DNA of 8,142 bases, taken from positions 1 to 8,142 of the forward strand of contig JAQGIA010000155.1 in the NCBI GenBank assembly GCA_028291445.1. Direction: 5' to 3'. The notes below the pieces were generated by a model. It saw only the letters and a program-made list of their open reading frames with translations. It did no database searches and was not told the origin of the DNA. Positions 1 to 7,341 of the stretch are shown in pieces. A program made the translations under genes and the position numbers. The first letter of the stretch is position 1. The number at the start of each line of letters is the position of its first letter. The DNA comes from Belnapia sp. (lineage in GTDB: Bacteria > Pseudomonadota > Alphaproteobacteria > Acetobacterales > Acetobacteraceae).

Positions 1-974
1 GGATGGGTGACACCTTGGGGCTCTACCGAACCCTGCATGCCGAAGGTCCGATGACCTGCGGGGCGTTGGCAGAGAAGGCCAAGGTCCACGAGCGCTACCT
101 GCGCGAATGGTTGTCCTTCAACGCAGCGTCCGGATACCTCACCTACGATCCCCAAAGCGGGGAGTTTACGCTTCCGCCCGAGCAGGCCATGGTCTTCGCC
201 AATGAGGACAGCCCCGTTTACATGATGGGCGCCTTCGACCTTATGGTCGCGTTGCAGGAGAACCAGACCAAGGTTCAGCAAGCCTTTCGGGCCGGCGGTG
301 GCGTGGCCTGGGGTGATCAGGCGGGATGCATGTTCTGCGCGGTGGCGCGCTTTTTCCGACCGGGTTACCACAACCATCTTGTTGCGCAGTGGCTTCCCGC
401 CCTGGACGGCGTGGTGGCCAAACTGGAGAAGGGAGCCACCGTCGCGGACGTGGGTTGCGGCCATGGGTGGTCCACTGTCCTCATGGCCAAGGCATTCCCC
501 AACTCACGCTTCATTGGCTACGACTTCCACGACGGCTCGATCGAGGACGCGCGGAAGCACGCCGAAATACACGGGGTCACCGGCAACGCCCGGTTCGAGG
601 TCGCCACCGCAAAGGAAATTCCTGGCGGGGAATTCGACCTCGTCACCTGCTTCGACTGTCTGCACGATATGGGCGATCCGGTCGGCGTGGCCTCGCACAT
701 ACGGCGATCGATCAAGCCGGACGGCACATGGATGATCGTCGAGCCGATGGCGGGTGACCGGCTGGAGGACAATCTGAATCCTGTTAGCCGCCTTTTTTAT
801 GCGGGATCGACGCTGATCTGCATCCCGACCTCGTTGTCCCAGGAAGTGGGCGCGGCATTCGGTGCCCAGGCTGGCGAGGCCCGGCTGCGTGAGGCAATTG
901 GTGGCGCGGGGTTCGGCAGCATTCGTCGTGCAACTGAAACGCCGTTCAACATGATCCTTGAGGCGCGGGCCTAA
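1..974 (+). CDS. SAM-dependent class I methyltransferase with N-terminal winged-helix domain (5' partial)
   Basis: Residues are counted from the first visible Met, at base 3. Residues 1-60 resemble the dimerisation/winged-helix domain of the Rv2258c-like methyltransferase family (LGLYRTL, then ERYLREWL and a GYLTYDP wing). A Rossmann methyltransferase domain follows: motif I VADVGCGHG at 147-155, the acidic end of strand 2 at FIGYDFH (Asp174), and GGEFDLVTCFDCLHDMGDP at 208-226. In relatives the segment around LGLY is preceded by some 20-30 residues, so the visible Met is probably internal and the true start lies left of the window. It probably transfers a methyl group from SAM to a small molecule; the substrate cannot be read from sequence. 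It is followed after 64 bp by the ABM-like gene on the same strand, so the two may be co-transcribed. Family call is firm; specific role unknown. Confidence 0.85.
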   Translation, partial: MGDTLGLYRTLHAEGPMTCGALAEKAKVHERYLREWLSFNAASGYLTYDPQSGEFTLPPEQAMVFANEDSPVYMMGAFDLMVALQENQTKVQQAFRAGGGVAWGDQAGCMFCAVARFFRPGYHNHLVAQWLPALDGVVAKLEKGATVADVGCGHGWSTVLMAKAFPNSRFIGYDFHDGSIEDARKHAEIHGVTGNARFEVATAKEIPGGEFDLVTCFDCLHDMGDPVGVASHIRRSIKPDGTWMIVEPMAGDRLEDNLNPVSRLFYAGSTLICIPTSLSQEVGAAFGAQAGEARLREAIGGAGFGSIRRATETPFNMILEARA

Positions 975-1038
975 CCGAAACCTTTCAATGACTGCTGACT
1001 GACGGATTCTCCATCCACTGACGAAACGGAGCAGCGAC

Positions 1039-1644
1039 ATGTACATCAGTATCAGTCGCTACGCGGTCGCGGCCGGACGGATCAAGGAGGCTGCGCCGAA
1101 GGTCCAGCAGGGTTTTGTCCCACTGTTGAAAAGTCAGCATGGCTTCCTCGGATACGCGGCCTTCGCCAGCGAACAGGGCGATATTGTTGCCGTCACCATC
1201 TGGGAGAACGCCGACGGGATGAAGAACAGCCGCGAAAAGGTCCGAGATTGGGTGACCGGCAACCTTACTGGGTTCGACGAGCCGACCGAGCGTTTTCACG
1301 GAGAGGTCGGTCCGCACGCCGTCGTGGCACCGCAGAACGGTGATGAGGGCCATTCCCTCTACTGCATGGTGAGGAAAACGGAGAACCTGCCCCCTGTTTC
1401 GGTACTGCGGCCAGTCATCGAGGAAACGCTGGAGGCTATCCAGAAACTCCCCGGCTTCCGCGGCGGCTACTTCCAACGCTCAGCCGAGGACCAGACCCGC
1501 GGGGCGTCTGTCACATTCTACGATACCCGCGAGCATGCCAACTCGGCCCATGAAGCGGCGCTTGCCATCATGCGCAGACATCGGCCTGACGTTGCCGTGC
1601 GGGTGGCGGCCTCCGGGACGACCGCCGTCCTGGCGATGGCCTGA
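1039..1644 (+). CDS. Two-repeat antibiotic biosynthesis monooxygenase (ABM)-like / dimeric alpha-beta barrel protein
   Basis: This 201-residue soluble protein has no signal peptide or membrane segment. It has two copies of a ferredoxin-like ABM unit. The first has HGFLGYAAFAS (34-44), VAVTIWENADGMKNS (50-64) and a helix to about 72. The second has PGFRGGYFQRS (138-148), ASVTFYDTREHANSAHEAA (156-174) and a helix to about 180. The shared pattern (GF-x-G-Y/G, then V-T-x-W/Y-x-[DN], then a helix) shows the internal duplication. Such folds include small-molecule monooxygenases and also catalytically silent binding proteins, and no cofactor motif separates these. The start is supported by GGAG at 1028-1031, 7 nt before the ATG. 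It lies between the methyltransferase and a decayed racemase-family gene, all on the plus strand, suggesting a former small-molecule operon. Exact function unknown. Confidence 0.75.
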   Translation: MYISISRYAVAAGRIKEAAPKVQQGFVPLLKSQHGFLGYAAFASEQGDIVAVTIWENADGMKNSREKVRDWVTGNLTGFDEPTERFHGEVGPHAVVAPQNGDEGHSLYCMVRKTENLPPVSVLRPVIEETLEAIQKLPGFRGGYFQRSAEDQTRGASVTFYDTREHANSAHEAALAIMRRHRPDVAVRVAASGTTAVLAMA

Positions 1645-1702
1645 CCACCCCGGCCAGAGCGGCACTGATATCCCCGACAGATTCGGACAAGAGGGAGATA
1701 GA

Positions 1703-2079
1703 ATGGCGGACACGCTTGGTTGGCGCATGAAGCTCGGTATGCTCGTCCCCCCCCACGAACACTTCCGTGCAGCCCGATACGACGCCATGCGGCCGCCCGA
1801 GATCACCAACCACGTCCGCGGCTTCCGCATCCCCAACGCGCCAACCCGGACCGACGCAGAGTTTGCTCAGCAGTTGGAAAACATGCCTCCACCATGGTGG
1901 AGGCCTTCGACAAGGTGCTGACCTTGGAGCCCGACCACGTGATCCTCGCTACTGCGGCTGCGTCTGCAGGCAGCGTTGCAGGCGCCCGGGTCCTGCGCGA
2001 GCGGCTGCGCGCCAGGAGCGGCCGGCGTGTGGGTGTGGCGCTCGGGGCCGGCACCATCTTGGCCGCGTTGCACCGCCAA
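1703..2079 (+). pseudogene. Decayed Asp/Glu racemase-superfamily gene (maleate isomerase / arylmalonate decarboxylase type)
   Basis: The reading starts MADTLGWRMKLGMLVP at 1703 with a purine-rich Shine-Dalgarno (AGGGAG, 1692-1697). In this superfamily the next residues are typically STNTSVQPEYDAMRPP. Here TNTSVQP is readable only in the +1 frame (1755-1775), after an 8-C run at 1747-1754. The original frame returns at YDAMRPPEITNHV because a base is lost near 1776-1777. That frame continues to LENM and stops at TGA 1919-1921. From 1888 the family resumes in another frame (STMVEAFDKVLTLEPDHVIL and onward to LAALHRQ, ending at 2079). Similarity then stops, leaving out what I estimate as the C-terminal half, including the second catalytic region. 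Three frame disruptions plus truncation make it a pseudogene. Intact members isomerise or decarboxylate small diacids. Assignment rests on remembered family motifs. Confidence 0.72.
1885..1904. repeat. 20-bp perfect palindrome inside the pseudogene
   Basis: GCCTCCACCATGGTGGAGGC reads identically on both strands, with its centre in an NcoI-type CCATGG. It covers the exact point (1886-1887) where the pseudogene changes frame. Part of it is explained by coding sequence for STMVEA, so it need not be an operator. The left arm lies where codons appear to be missing. Confidence 0.8.
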
Positions 2080-2188
2080 CGAATGACGAATGGTCAAGGA
2101 GACCACTCGCAGGCTGCTGAAGTTCTCTGTTGGTCCCGCACCGAAGGAAAAATTAGAATTTGCCTGAGGCTTTCAGAGAACCATTCGT
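2079..2188. repeat. Tandem 7-mer and inverted repeats at the pseudogene break point
   Basis: ACGAATG occurs twice in tandem at 2079-2085 and 2086-2092, exactly where racemase-family similarity ends. The second copy begins a 9-bp inverted repeat: ACGAATGGT (2086-2094) with ACCATTCGT (2180-2188). A second pair, GTTCTCTG (2122-2129) with CAGAGAAC (2174-2181), overlaps the first on its right arm, so the right side reads CAGAGAACCATTCGT. The left counterpart of that 15-mer is split by 27 extra bases. The roughly 100-bp span encodes nothing recognisable. It could be a small non-autonomous element, an insertion-sequence scar or a chance hairpin. Confidence 0.45.
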
Positions 2189-2580
2189 GCGCGCCATCTA
2201 CGCTCGGGATCGTTGCGAAGCATCGCCAAGACGATGCCACAGGACCGAAGGACGGTATCCAGATCGGTAGCCGAGGTTATGCCAAGCCACATGGGTGGCG
2301 CGCGGCAGCAGCCGACGCTCATCGTCGAGGATGACCTCCGCCGTTCAGGAGAGGGCCGAGGCAGGGCTGCGGGACACCCGGGGCCGACCCATGCTCAGTT
2401 CCAGGACCCAGGCAGCAACCGTCTCAGATGGTCGAGCAGCGGCCACGACGTGCTGCCCACCGCCTGTCCCGCCGTGACATTGTGTCCGCCGTCCAGCTAT
2501 CCGTGACCGCTTCTCGCCACCCCGGAAACCAGCCAATAAACCGCAACTTTTCATCCCACTGAAAACAAATGGTCTTTCGA
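2080..2580. other. Gene-less, apparently degenerate 500-bp stretch
   Basis: Open frames cross this interval but none has a recognisable domain, a good Shine-Dalgarno and plausible composition together. The frame continuing from the pseudogene runs to a stop at 2332-2334 with low-complexity, unfamily-like sequence. A small hairpin GCATCG/CGATGC lies at 2220-2237. The part from about 2500 to 2580 is AT-richer and also empty. The likeliest reading is decayed or scrambled DNA between the broken operon and the tRNA-like sequence. Confidence 0.5.
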
Positions 2581-2647
2581 GCCGGACGCCGAGATAGCTG
2601 ATTTCATAATCAGTAGGTCCCCGGTTCAGTCCCAGGTGCCGGCACCA
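2581..2647 (+). pseudogene. Degenerate tRNA relic (CAU-like anticodon) with encoded CCA
   Basis: The 3' half is tRNA-like. An anticodon arm GCTGA/TCAGT encloses TTTCATAA with CAT in place. A 5-nt AGGTC variable region is followed by a T arm CCCGG-TTCAGTC-CCAGG, then acceptor TGCCGGC, discriminator A and CCA (2645-2647). The 5' strand GCCGGAC (2581-2587) can pair with five of the seven acceptor positions. Defects are clear: the D arm is about nine bases short, the anticodon loop is 8 rather than 7 nt, the T stem has a C-A mismatch, and G replaces the conserved A of the T loop. It is therefore unlikely to be functional. A decayed tRNA 3' end next to accessory DNA is what an old integrase attachment site would leave. 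CAU would indicate Met or Ile2, but identity is uncertain. Confidence 0.6.
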
Positions 2648-2822
2648 TTTTCCAATGAACCGCGCATTGGGTTGGCAGAGCGCTGCCGGTCGCCCCGACC
2701 CTTATCCTCGCTCATCAACGAGCCATATCGCTGCGGAGCAACCTCGTCGTTCCGCCACGGCTCATGCTGTTGGCGGTGCGCCGAGCCGTTGCAAAAATCG
2801 AACCACCACCGGAGCCCACCGC

Positions 2823-3698
2823 ATGAGCGATCAGCCCGAATACACCCCGCCCAAGGTCTGGACCTGGAACAAGGCCAGTGGCGGCCGCTTCGCCAGCATC
2901 AACCGCCCCATCGCCGGGCCGACGCATGACAAGGAACTCCCGGTCGGCCGCCATCCGCTGCAGCTCTATTCGCTGGGCACGCCGAATGGCGTGAAGGTCA
3001 CGGTGATGCTGGAGGAGCTATTGGCCCTCGGCCATGCCGGCGCCGAATACGACGCCTGGCTGATCAAGATCGGCGATGGCGACCAATTCGGCAGCGGCTT
3101 CGTCGCCATCAACCCGAATTCCAAGATCCCTGCCCTGCTTGATCGCAGCGGCCCGACGCCGATCCGGGTCTTCGAATCCGGTGCCATCCTGGTGCATCTG
3201 GCGGAGAAATTCGGCGCCTTCCTGCCGACCGAAGCCGCGGCACGGGCCGAATGCCTGTCCTGGCTGTTCTGGCAGATGGGCAGCGCGCCCTATCTCGGCG
3301 GCGGCTTCGGCCATTTCTACGCCTATGCGCCCTTCAAGATGGAATACCCGATCGACCGCTTCGCCATGGAGGTGAAGCGACAGCTCGACGTGCTCGACCG
3401 CCGCCTGGCCGAGAGCGCCTATCTGGCCGGCCCCGACTATACCATCGCCGACATGGCGGTCTGGCCCTGGTATGGCGGCTTGGCGAAGGGCTGGCTCTAT
3501 GGCGCGGCCGAATTCCTGGATGTGGCCAGCTATGCCAATGTCCAGCGTTGGGCGGATGCCATCGGCGCGCGTCCGGCGGCCCGGCGGGGGCGGATGGTGA
3601 ACCGGATGCAGGGCGACCCGGCCAGCCAGTTGCACGAGCGCCACGACGCCAGCGACTTCGACACCAAGACCCAGGACAAGCTGGCACCCGCCACCTGA
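2823..3698 (+). CDS. yghU: YghU-type (Nu-class) glutathione transferase / disulfide-bond oxidoreductase
   Basis: At 291 residues it is close to the E. coli YghU length as I recall it (288). A characteristic N-terminal extension (YTPPKVWTWNKASGGRFASI, 7-26) precedes the thioredoxin fold. That fold has the family motif TPNGVKVTVMLEE at 53-65, the cis-Pro segment NSKIPAL at 99-105 and the glutathione gamma-glutamyl-binding ESGAIL at 118-123. The all-helical C-terminal domain covers about 140-260 and includes the N-capping-box helix YTIADMAVWPW at 206-216. E. coli YghU binds two glutathiones and reduces disulfides and organic peroxides in the cytoplasm; the same role is inferred here. The start is chosen for GGAG at 2811-2814, 8 nt before ATG. 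A longer in-frame extension upstream overlaps the tRNA relic region and is not family-like. It converges with otsA, and nothing nearby indicates a specific partner. Confidence 0.93.
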   Translation: MSDQPEYTPPKVWTWNKASGGRFASINRPIAGPTHDKELPVGRHPLQLYSLGTPNGVKVTVMLEELLALGHAGAEYDAWLIKIGDGDQFGSGFVAINPNSKIPALLDRSGPTPIRVFESGAILVHLAEKFGAFLPTEAAARAECLSWLFWQMGSAPYLGGGFGHFYAYAPFKMEYPIDRFAMEVKRQLDVLDRRLAESAYLAGPDYTIADMAVWPWYGGLAKGWLYGAAEFLDVASYANVQRWADAIGARPAARRGRMVNRMQGDPASQLHERHDASDFDTKTQDKLAPAT

Positions 3699-3720
3699 GC
3701 AGCGGTCCAGGCAGGGGACG

Positions 3721-3750
3721 GTAGCGGCCGCCGCGGCAAGCCGCCGGCCG

Positions 3751-3754
<4 letters not shown>
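3721..3754. terminator. Stem-loop between convergent yghU and otsA
   Basis: GTAGCGGCCG (3721-3730) pairs perfectly with CGGCCGCTAC (3745-3754). Inside a 2-nt bulge, GCGG/CCGC (3733-3736 with 3741-3744) can add a further short stem around a CAAG loop. It sits 22 bp after the yghU stop, and its right arm includes the otsA stop codon (3751-3753 on the minus strand). There is no T-run on either side, so a classical rho-independent terminator is not shown. It may protect 3' ends or stop both transcripts. Confidence 0.45.
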
Positions 3755-5085
<1,331 letters not shown>

Positions 5086-5107
5086 ACCCTCGGCCCCGGC
5101 CGGCGCC

Positions 5108-5851
5108 TCATGCCGCCACCGCGGCTTCGGCCAGCCAGTCCCGCAGCCCCTGCGGCGTGCCGAACATGTCGTCCAGCCGCCAGCCATGGCCGCCGTAGCT
5201 CCGGGCGGCCTCCATGCCCTCCTCGTCGGTCACGTCGTCGCCGATGAAGACGGGGACACGGCCGGTGAAGGGCGGCTGCGCCATCAGCGCATGGACCGCG
5301 GTGGCCTTGGAAGCGCCCTGCGGCCGGATCTCCCAGGCCATGCGGGCTTCGAGCAGGCTGAAGCGCTGCGGATCCTCGGCGACCAGGGCGGCGAGCAGCG
5401 CCTCGGCCTCCGGCCCTAAATCCGGCGCTTGGCGGTAGTGGATGACGAAGCCATGCGCCTTGTCCTCGACCAGCGCGCCGGGGTAGCGGGCGACCAGGGC
5501 ATCGGCATGGGCCCGCCAGATGGCGGGCGGGGTCGGCAGGCCGGGCAGCCGGGCCGGCTGCAACGGGTCCGGCCGCAACGAGGCGCCATGGTCGCCGGCC
5601 ATGGCGATCGGCACCGGGAGGAAATGGTCGAGGTCGCCTAGCGCCCGGCCGCTGACCACCGCCAGGGCGCCGCCCAATCCCTCGCTCAACCGCTGCAACA
5701 GGGCGGGGAGGTAGTCGGGGACATCGATGGCATCCGGCTTGGCGGCGATCTCCACCAGGGTGCCGTCGAAGTCGAGGAACAGGGCCGCATTGCGGATCGG
5801 CCCCAGGCCAGGGACGCGCGGCGGGGGCGGCAGGGTGATTCTGTCGTGCAT
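5108..5851 (-). CDS. otsB: Trehalose-6-phosphate phosphatase
   Basis: This 247-residue HAD-superfamily phosphatase removes phosphate from trehalose 6-phosphate, completing the OtsAB route to the compatible solute trehalose. It shows motif I DFDGT at 27-31 (nucleophile Asp27, acid Asp29), motif II VVSGR at 65-69, a TPP cap region with AGDHG (85-89) and VEDKAHGFVIHYR (128-140), motif III GASKATAV with Lys182, and motif IV IGDDVTDEEGM at 203-213 for Mg2+ binding. The ATG at 5851-5849 precedes a short proline-rich lead into motif I. No strong Shine-Dalgarno is visible, so the start is likely but not proven. It is the first gene of otsB-otsA and would be transcribed from the 5852-6187 spacer. This pair usually responds to osmotic, desiccation or heat stress; no such site is recognisable here. 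Confidence 0.95.
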   Translation of the reverse strand: MHDRITLPPPPRVPGLGPIRNAALFLDFDGTLVEIAAKPDAIDVPDYLPALLQRLSEGLGGALAVVSGRALGDLDHFLPVPIAMAGDHGASLRPDPLQPARLPGLPTPPAIWRAHADALVARYPGALVEDKAHGFVIHYRQAPDLGPEAEALLAALVAEDPQRFSLLEARMAWEIRPQGASKATAVHALMAQPPFTGRVPVFIGDDVTDEEGMEAARSYGGHGWRLDDMFGTPQGLRDWLAEAAVAA

Positions 5852-6187
5852 GTTACCGCAACAAGTGGCAAGGACCGGTATGGTTGCGTCACGGAAGCGC
5901 GAGCGTCGGCAAGCTGGGCATTCGGTGGTTCCTCAGGCTGGTGCAGCGGCCGGTTGCATGCACCGAAGCGATGGGACCGGCGGCAGCACGCCGACTGGCA
6001 GCGATATGGATAGGCGAGGTTGGGCGGTTTAGCCAGCCGGCGTCCCATAGTCCGGCATGGTCCGATCCGTGCCGGATGATAGTCAGGCCCACCGGATTGG
6101 AACGCCCGGTCGAGGTCCATCCTGCCGCCCATGGTTGACCCTACCCCGCTTCCCAGCGGCGATGCTCCCATGCTACCTGCGCCCTGC
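5852..6187. other. Gene-less spacer between otsB and tRNA-Leu
   Basis: No frame here looks coding on either strand. It must hold the otsBA promoter (leftward) and the tRNA promoter (rightward). Two small inverted repeats are visible: GGTGCA/TGCACC (5940-5945 with 5959-5964) and TCCGGCA/TGCCGGA (6051-6057 with 6070-6076). TTGACC at 6135-6140 could be a -35 for the tRNA, but no good -10 lies at the right distance. Confidence 0.5.
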
Positions 6188-6273
6188 GGGGGCGTGGTGG
6201 AATGGTAGACGCAGCGGATTCAAAATCCGCCGACCGCGAGGTCTTGCCGGTTCGAGTCCGGCCGCCCCTACCA
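6188..6273 (+). tRNA. tRNA-Leu (anticodon CAA)
   Basis: This is a complete class II cloverleaf. Acceptor GGGGGCG (6188-6194) pairs with CGCCCCT (6263-6269) with one G-U at the end. The D-arm sequence GGTGGAATGGTAGAC is typical of tRNA-Leu. Anticodon stem GCGGA/TCCGC (6214-6218, 6226-6230) encloses TTCAAAA with CAA at 6221-6223. The long variable arm GACC-GCGA-GGTC (6232-6243) is diagnostic of a class II tRNA. T arm GCCGG-TTCGAGT-CCGGC is perfect. Discriminator A is at 6270 and CCA is encoded at 6271-6273. It decodes UUG. It appears intact, in contrast to the tRNA relic at 2581-2647. Confidence 0.96.
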
Positions 6274-6306
6274 ATCCGGCTTCAATTCGAACGGATCGGC
6301 GCATCG

Positions 6307-6330
6307 ATGGCGCAAGCCCGCCGGCGCCAT
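6307..6330 (+). terminator. Possible stem-loop after tRNA-Leu
   Basis: ATGGCGC (6307-6313) pairs with GCGCCAT (6324-6330) across a 10-nt loop, 34 bp after the tRNA end. No T-run follows directly (the TTTT comes 14 bases later), so termination is only a possibility. Confidence 0.25.
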
Positions 6331-6345
6331 GCCCTGCACAGAGTT

Positions 6346-6388
6346 TTGACAACACTTATGTGCATCTGACAAATCAACGACTTAGAAT
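6346..6388 (+). promoter_or_regulatory. Candidate promoter/operator region of the acpXL operon
   Basis: An exact -35 consensus TTGACA lies at 6346-6351 in a stretch clearly AT-richer than its surroundings. The correctly spaced -10 is weak (ACAAAT, 6369-6374). A better -10-like TAGAAT at 6383-6388 has only CTGACA (6366-6371) or TGCATC (6360-6365) as a partner. TGACAA is repeated at 6347-6352 and 6367-6372, 20 bp apart, two helical turns, as would suit a regulator dimer. Start site and regulator are unknown. It is the only promoter-like sequence seen before acpXL. Confidence 0.4.
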
Positions 6389-6552
6389 ATTTCTACCGCA
6401 TGTACGATCCGCCAACCATGTGGTCTTGGCGGTTTACCTCCGGCCGATCCTGCCAGCCGATGCCGGCCAAGCCGTGGATGCGACGCTTGCCAAGCGCTCC
6501 CGTTCGCGCGAAGACCCGGCTTCCATTCCCTGCCTGTTTCGGAGATCATCCC

Positions 6553-6834
6553 ATGGCCTCGGCGTTCGAGCGCATCGCCGACATCATCGCGGAAACCAGC
6601 GACGTTCCGCGTGAGAACATCAAGCCCGAAAGCCATGTCATCGAGGATCTCGGCATCGATAGCCTGGACTTCCTGGATATCGTCTTCGCCATCGACAAGG
6701 CCTTCGGCATCAAGGTGCCGGTCGAATCCTGGACCCAGGAGGTCAATTCCGGCACGGCGCCGGCCGGGCAGTATTTCGTCATGGAGAACCTGGCGAAGCG
6801 GATCGAGGAACTGGTCGCGGCCAAGGCCGGCTGA
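6553..6834 (+). CDS. acpXL: AcpXL, acyl carrier protein for very-long-chain fatty acid of lipid A
   Basis: This 93-residue acidic protein carries GIDSLDFLD (34-42), with Ser37 as the 4'-phosphopantetheine site. It differs from housekeeping AcpP and agrees with rhizobial AcpXL in the ADIIAETS start (9-16), [15 protein letters not shown] (35-49), the WTQEVN segment (about 60-65) and the longer C-terminus with YFV and an AAKAG end. AcpXL carries the growing 27-hydroxyoctacosanoate-type chain that LpxXL transfers to lipid A at the inner membrane. GGAG at 6541-6544, 8 nt before ATG, fixes the start; an in-frame extension upstream lacks family sequence. A fabZ-like gene starts 42 bp downstream, as in the known acpXL cluster, so co-transcription is likely. 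The identity rests on motifs I recall from Rhizobium. Confidence 0.93.
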   Translation: MASAFERIADIIAETSDVPRENIKPESHVIEDLGIDSLDFLDIVFAIDKAFGIKVPVESWTQEVNSGTAPAGQYFVMENLAKRIEELVAAKAG

Positions 6835-6876
6835 CCGGCCGGCCGCAGCAAGCCCGAACGGCCGGAGCCCGGGCCC

Positions 6877-7341
6877 GTGCGCCTCGAATACTTCCAGATG
6901 ATCGACAAGGTGCTCTCGGTCGATGCCGAGAGCATCCTGGCCGAGGCGACCGTGCCGCTGGCCAGCCCGGTCTTCGAAGGGCATTTCCCCGGCCATCCGC
7001 TGGTTCCCGGCGTGCTGCTGGTGGAAACCATGGCCCAGGCCTCGGGCCATATGCTGATGAAGCGGCTGGGCTTCGCCCGCATGCCCTTCCTGATCGGCAG
7101 CCGGGAAACCAAGCTGCGCAGCTTCGTCGGCCCCGGCATGGTGCTGAACGTCACGGCGCGGCTGGTGCATGAGGGCTCCGGCTTCGCGGTGACCGATGCC
7201 GCCATCACCAGTGCCGGCAAGCGCATCTGCGAGGTGCGCGAGATGAAATTCAGCATACAGGACTTCCCCGCCCCCGAATTGCAGGCGGCGATGCGCGCCC
7301 AGGCGGTGCGGATGGGGCTTATCGAGGATCGCGAGGCATGA
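6877..7341 (+). CDS. fabZXL: FabZ-like (3R)-hydroxyacyl-ACP dehydratase of the acpXL locus
   Basis: This 154-residue single hot-dog-fold protein should dehydrate 3-hydroxyacyl-AcpXL during chain extension. The FabZ signature is present: FEGHFPGHPLVPGVLLVETM (33-52), with catalytic His36 and Glu50 on the paired subunit, followed by AQASGHML. Its N-terminus (MRLEYFQMIDKV) matches the rhizobial FabZXL pattern LLEYFQMIDRV, as I recall it, better than housekeeping FabZ. The start is GTG at 6877, chosen for that N-terminus and for GGAG at 6864-6867, 9 nt upstream. Its stop overlaps the next ATG as ATGA (7338-7341), indicating translational coupling to the ketosynthase-like gene. It may also be annotated simply as a FabA/FabZ-family protein. 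Only the XL assignment, not the enzyme family, depends on context. Confidence 0.9.
   Translation: MRLEYFQMIDKVLSVDAESILAEATVPLASPVFEGHFPGHPLVPGVLLVETMAQASGHMLMKRLGFARMPFLIGSRETKLRSFVGPGMVLNVTARLVHEGSGFAVTDAAITSAGKRICEVREMKFSIQDFPAPELQAAMRAQAVRMGLIEDREA

Noticed and set aside
2288..2344. Minus-strand segment reading TAEVILDDERRLLPRATHV, faintly like the C-terminal helix of malate/lactate dehydrogenases
   Set aside because: Only about 19 residues, bounded by a stop codon and followed by unrelated sequence; too short to support even a gene fragment.
2213..2506. 97-codon plus-strand open frame in the gene-less stretch
   Set aside because: No Shine-Dalgarno, no recognisable family and implausible composition; other frames over the same bases are equally open.
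2655..2822. 56-codon N-terminal extension of yghU
   Set aside because: It begins just after the tRNA relic, is not family-like, and the ATG at 2823 has a proper GGAG and the typical YghU N-terminus.
6135..6166. TTGACC with GATGCT as a tRNA-Leu promoter
   Set aside because: The 20-bp spacing and weak -10 fall outside normal sigma-70 geometry, so it is not annotated as a promoter.
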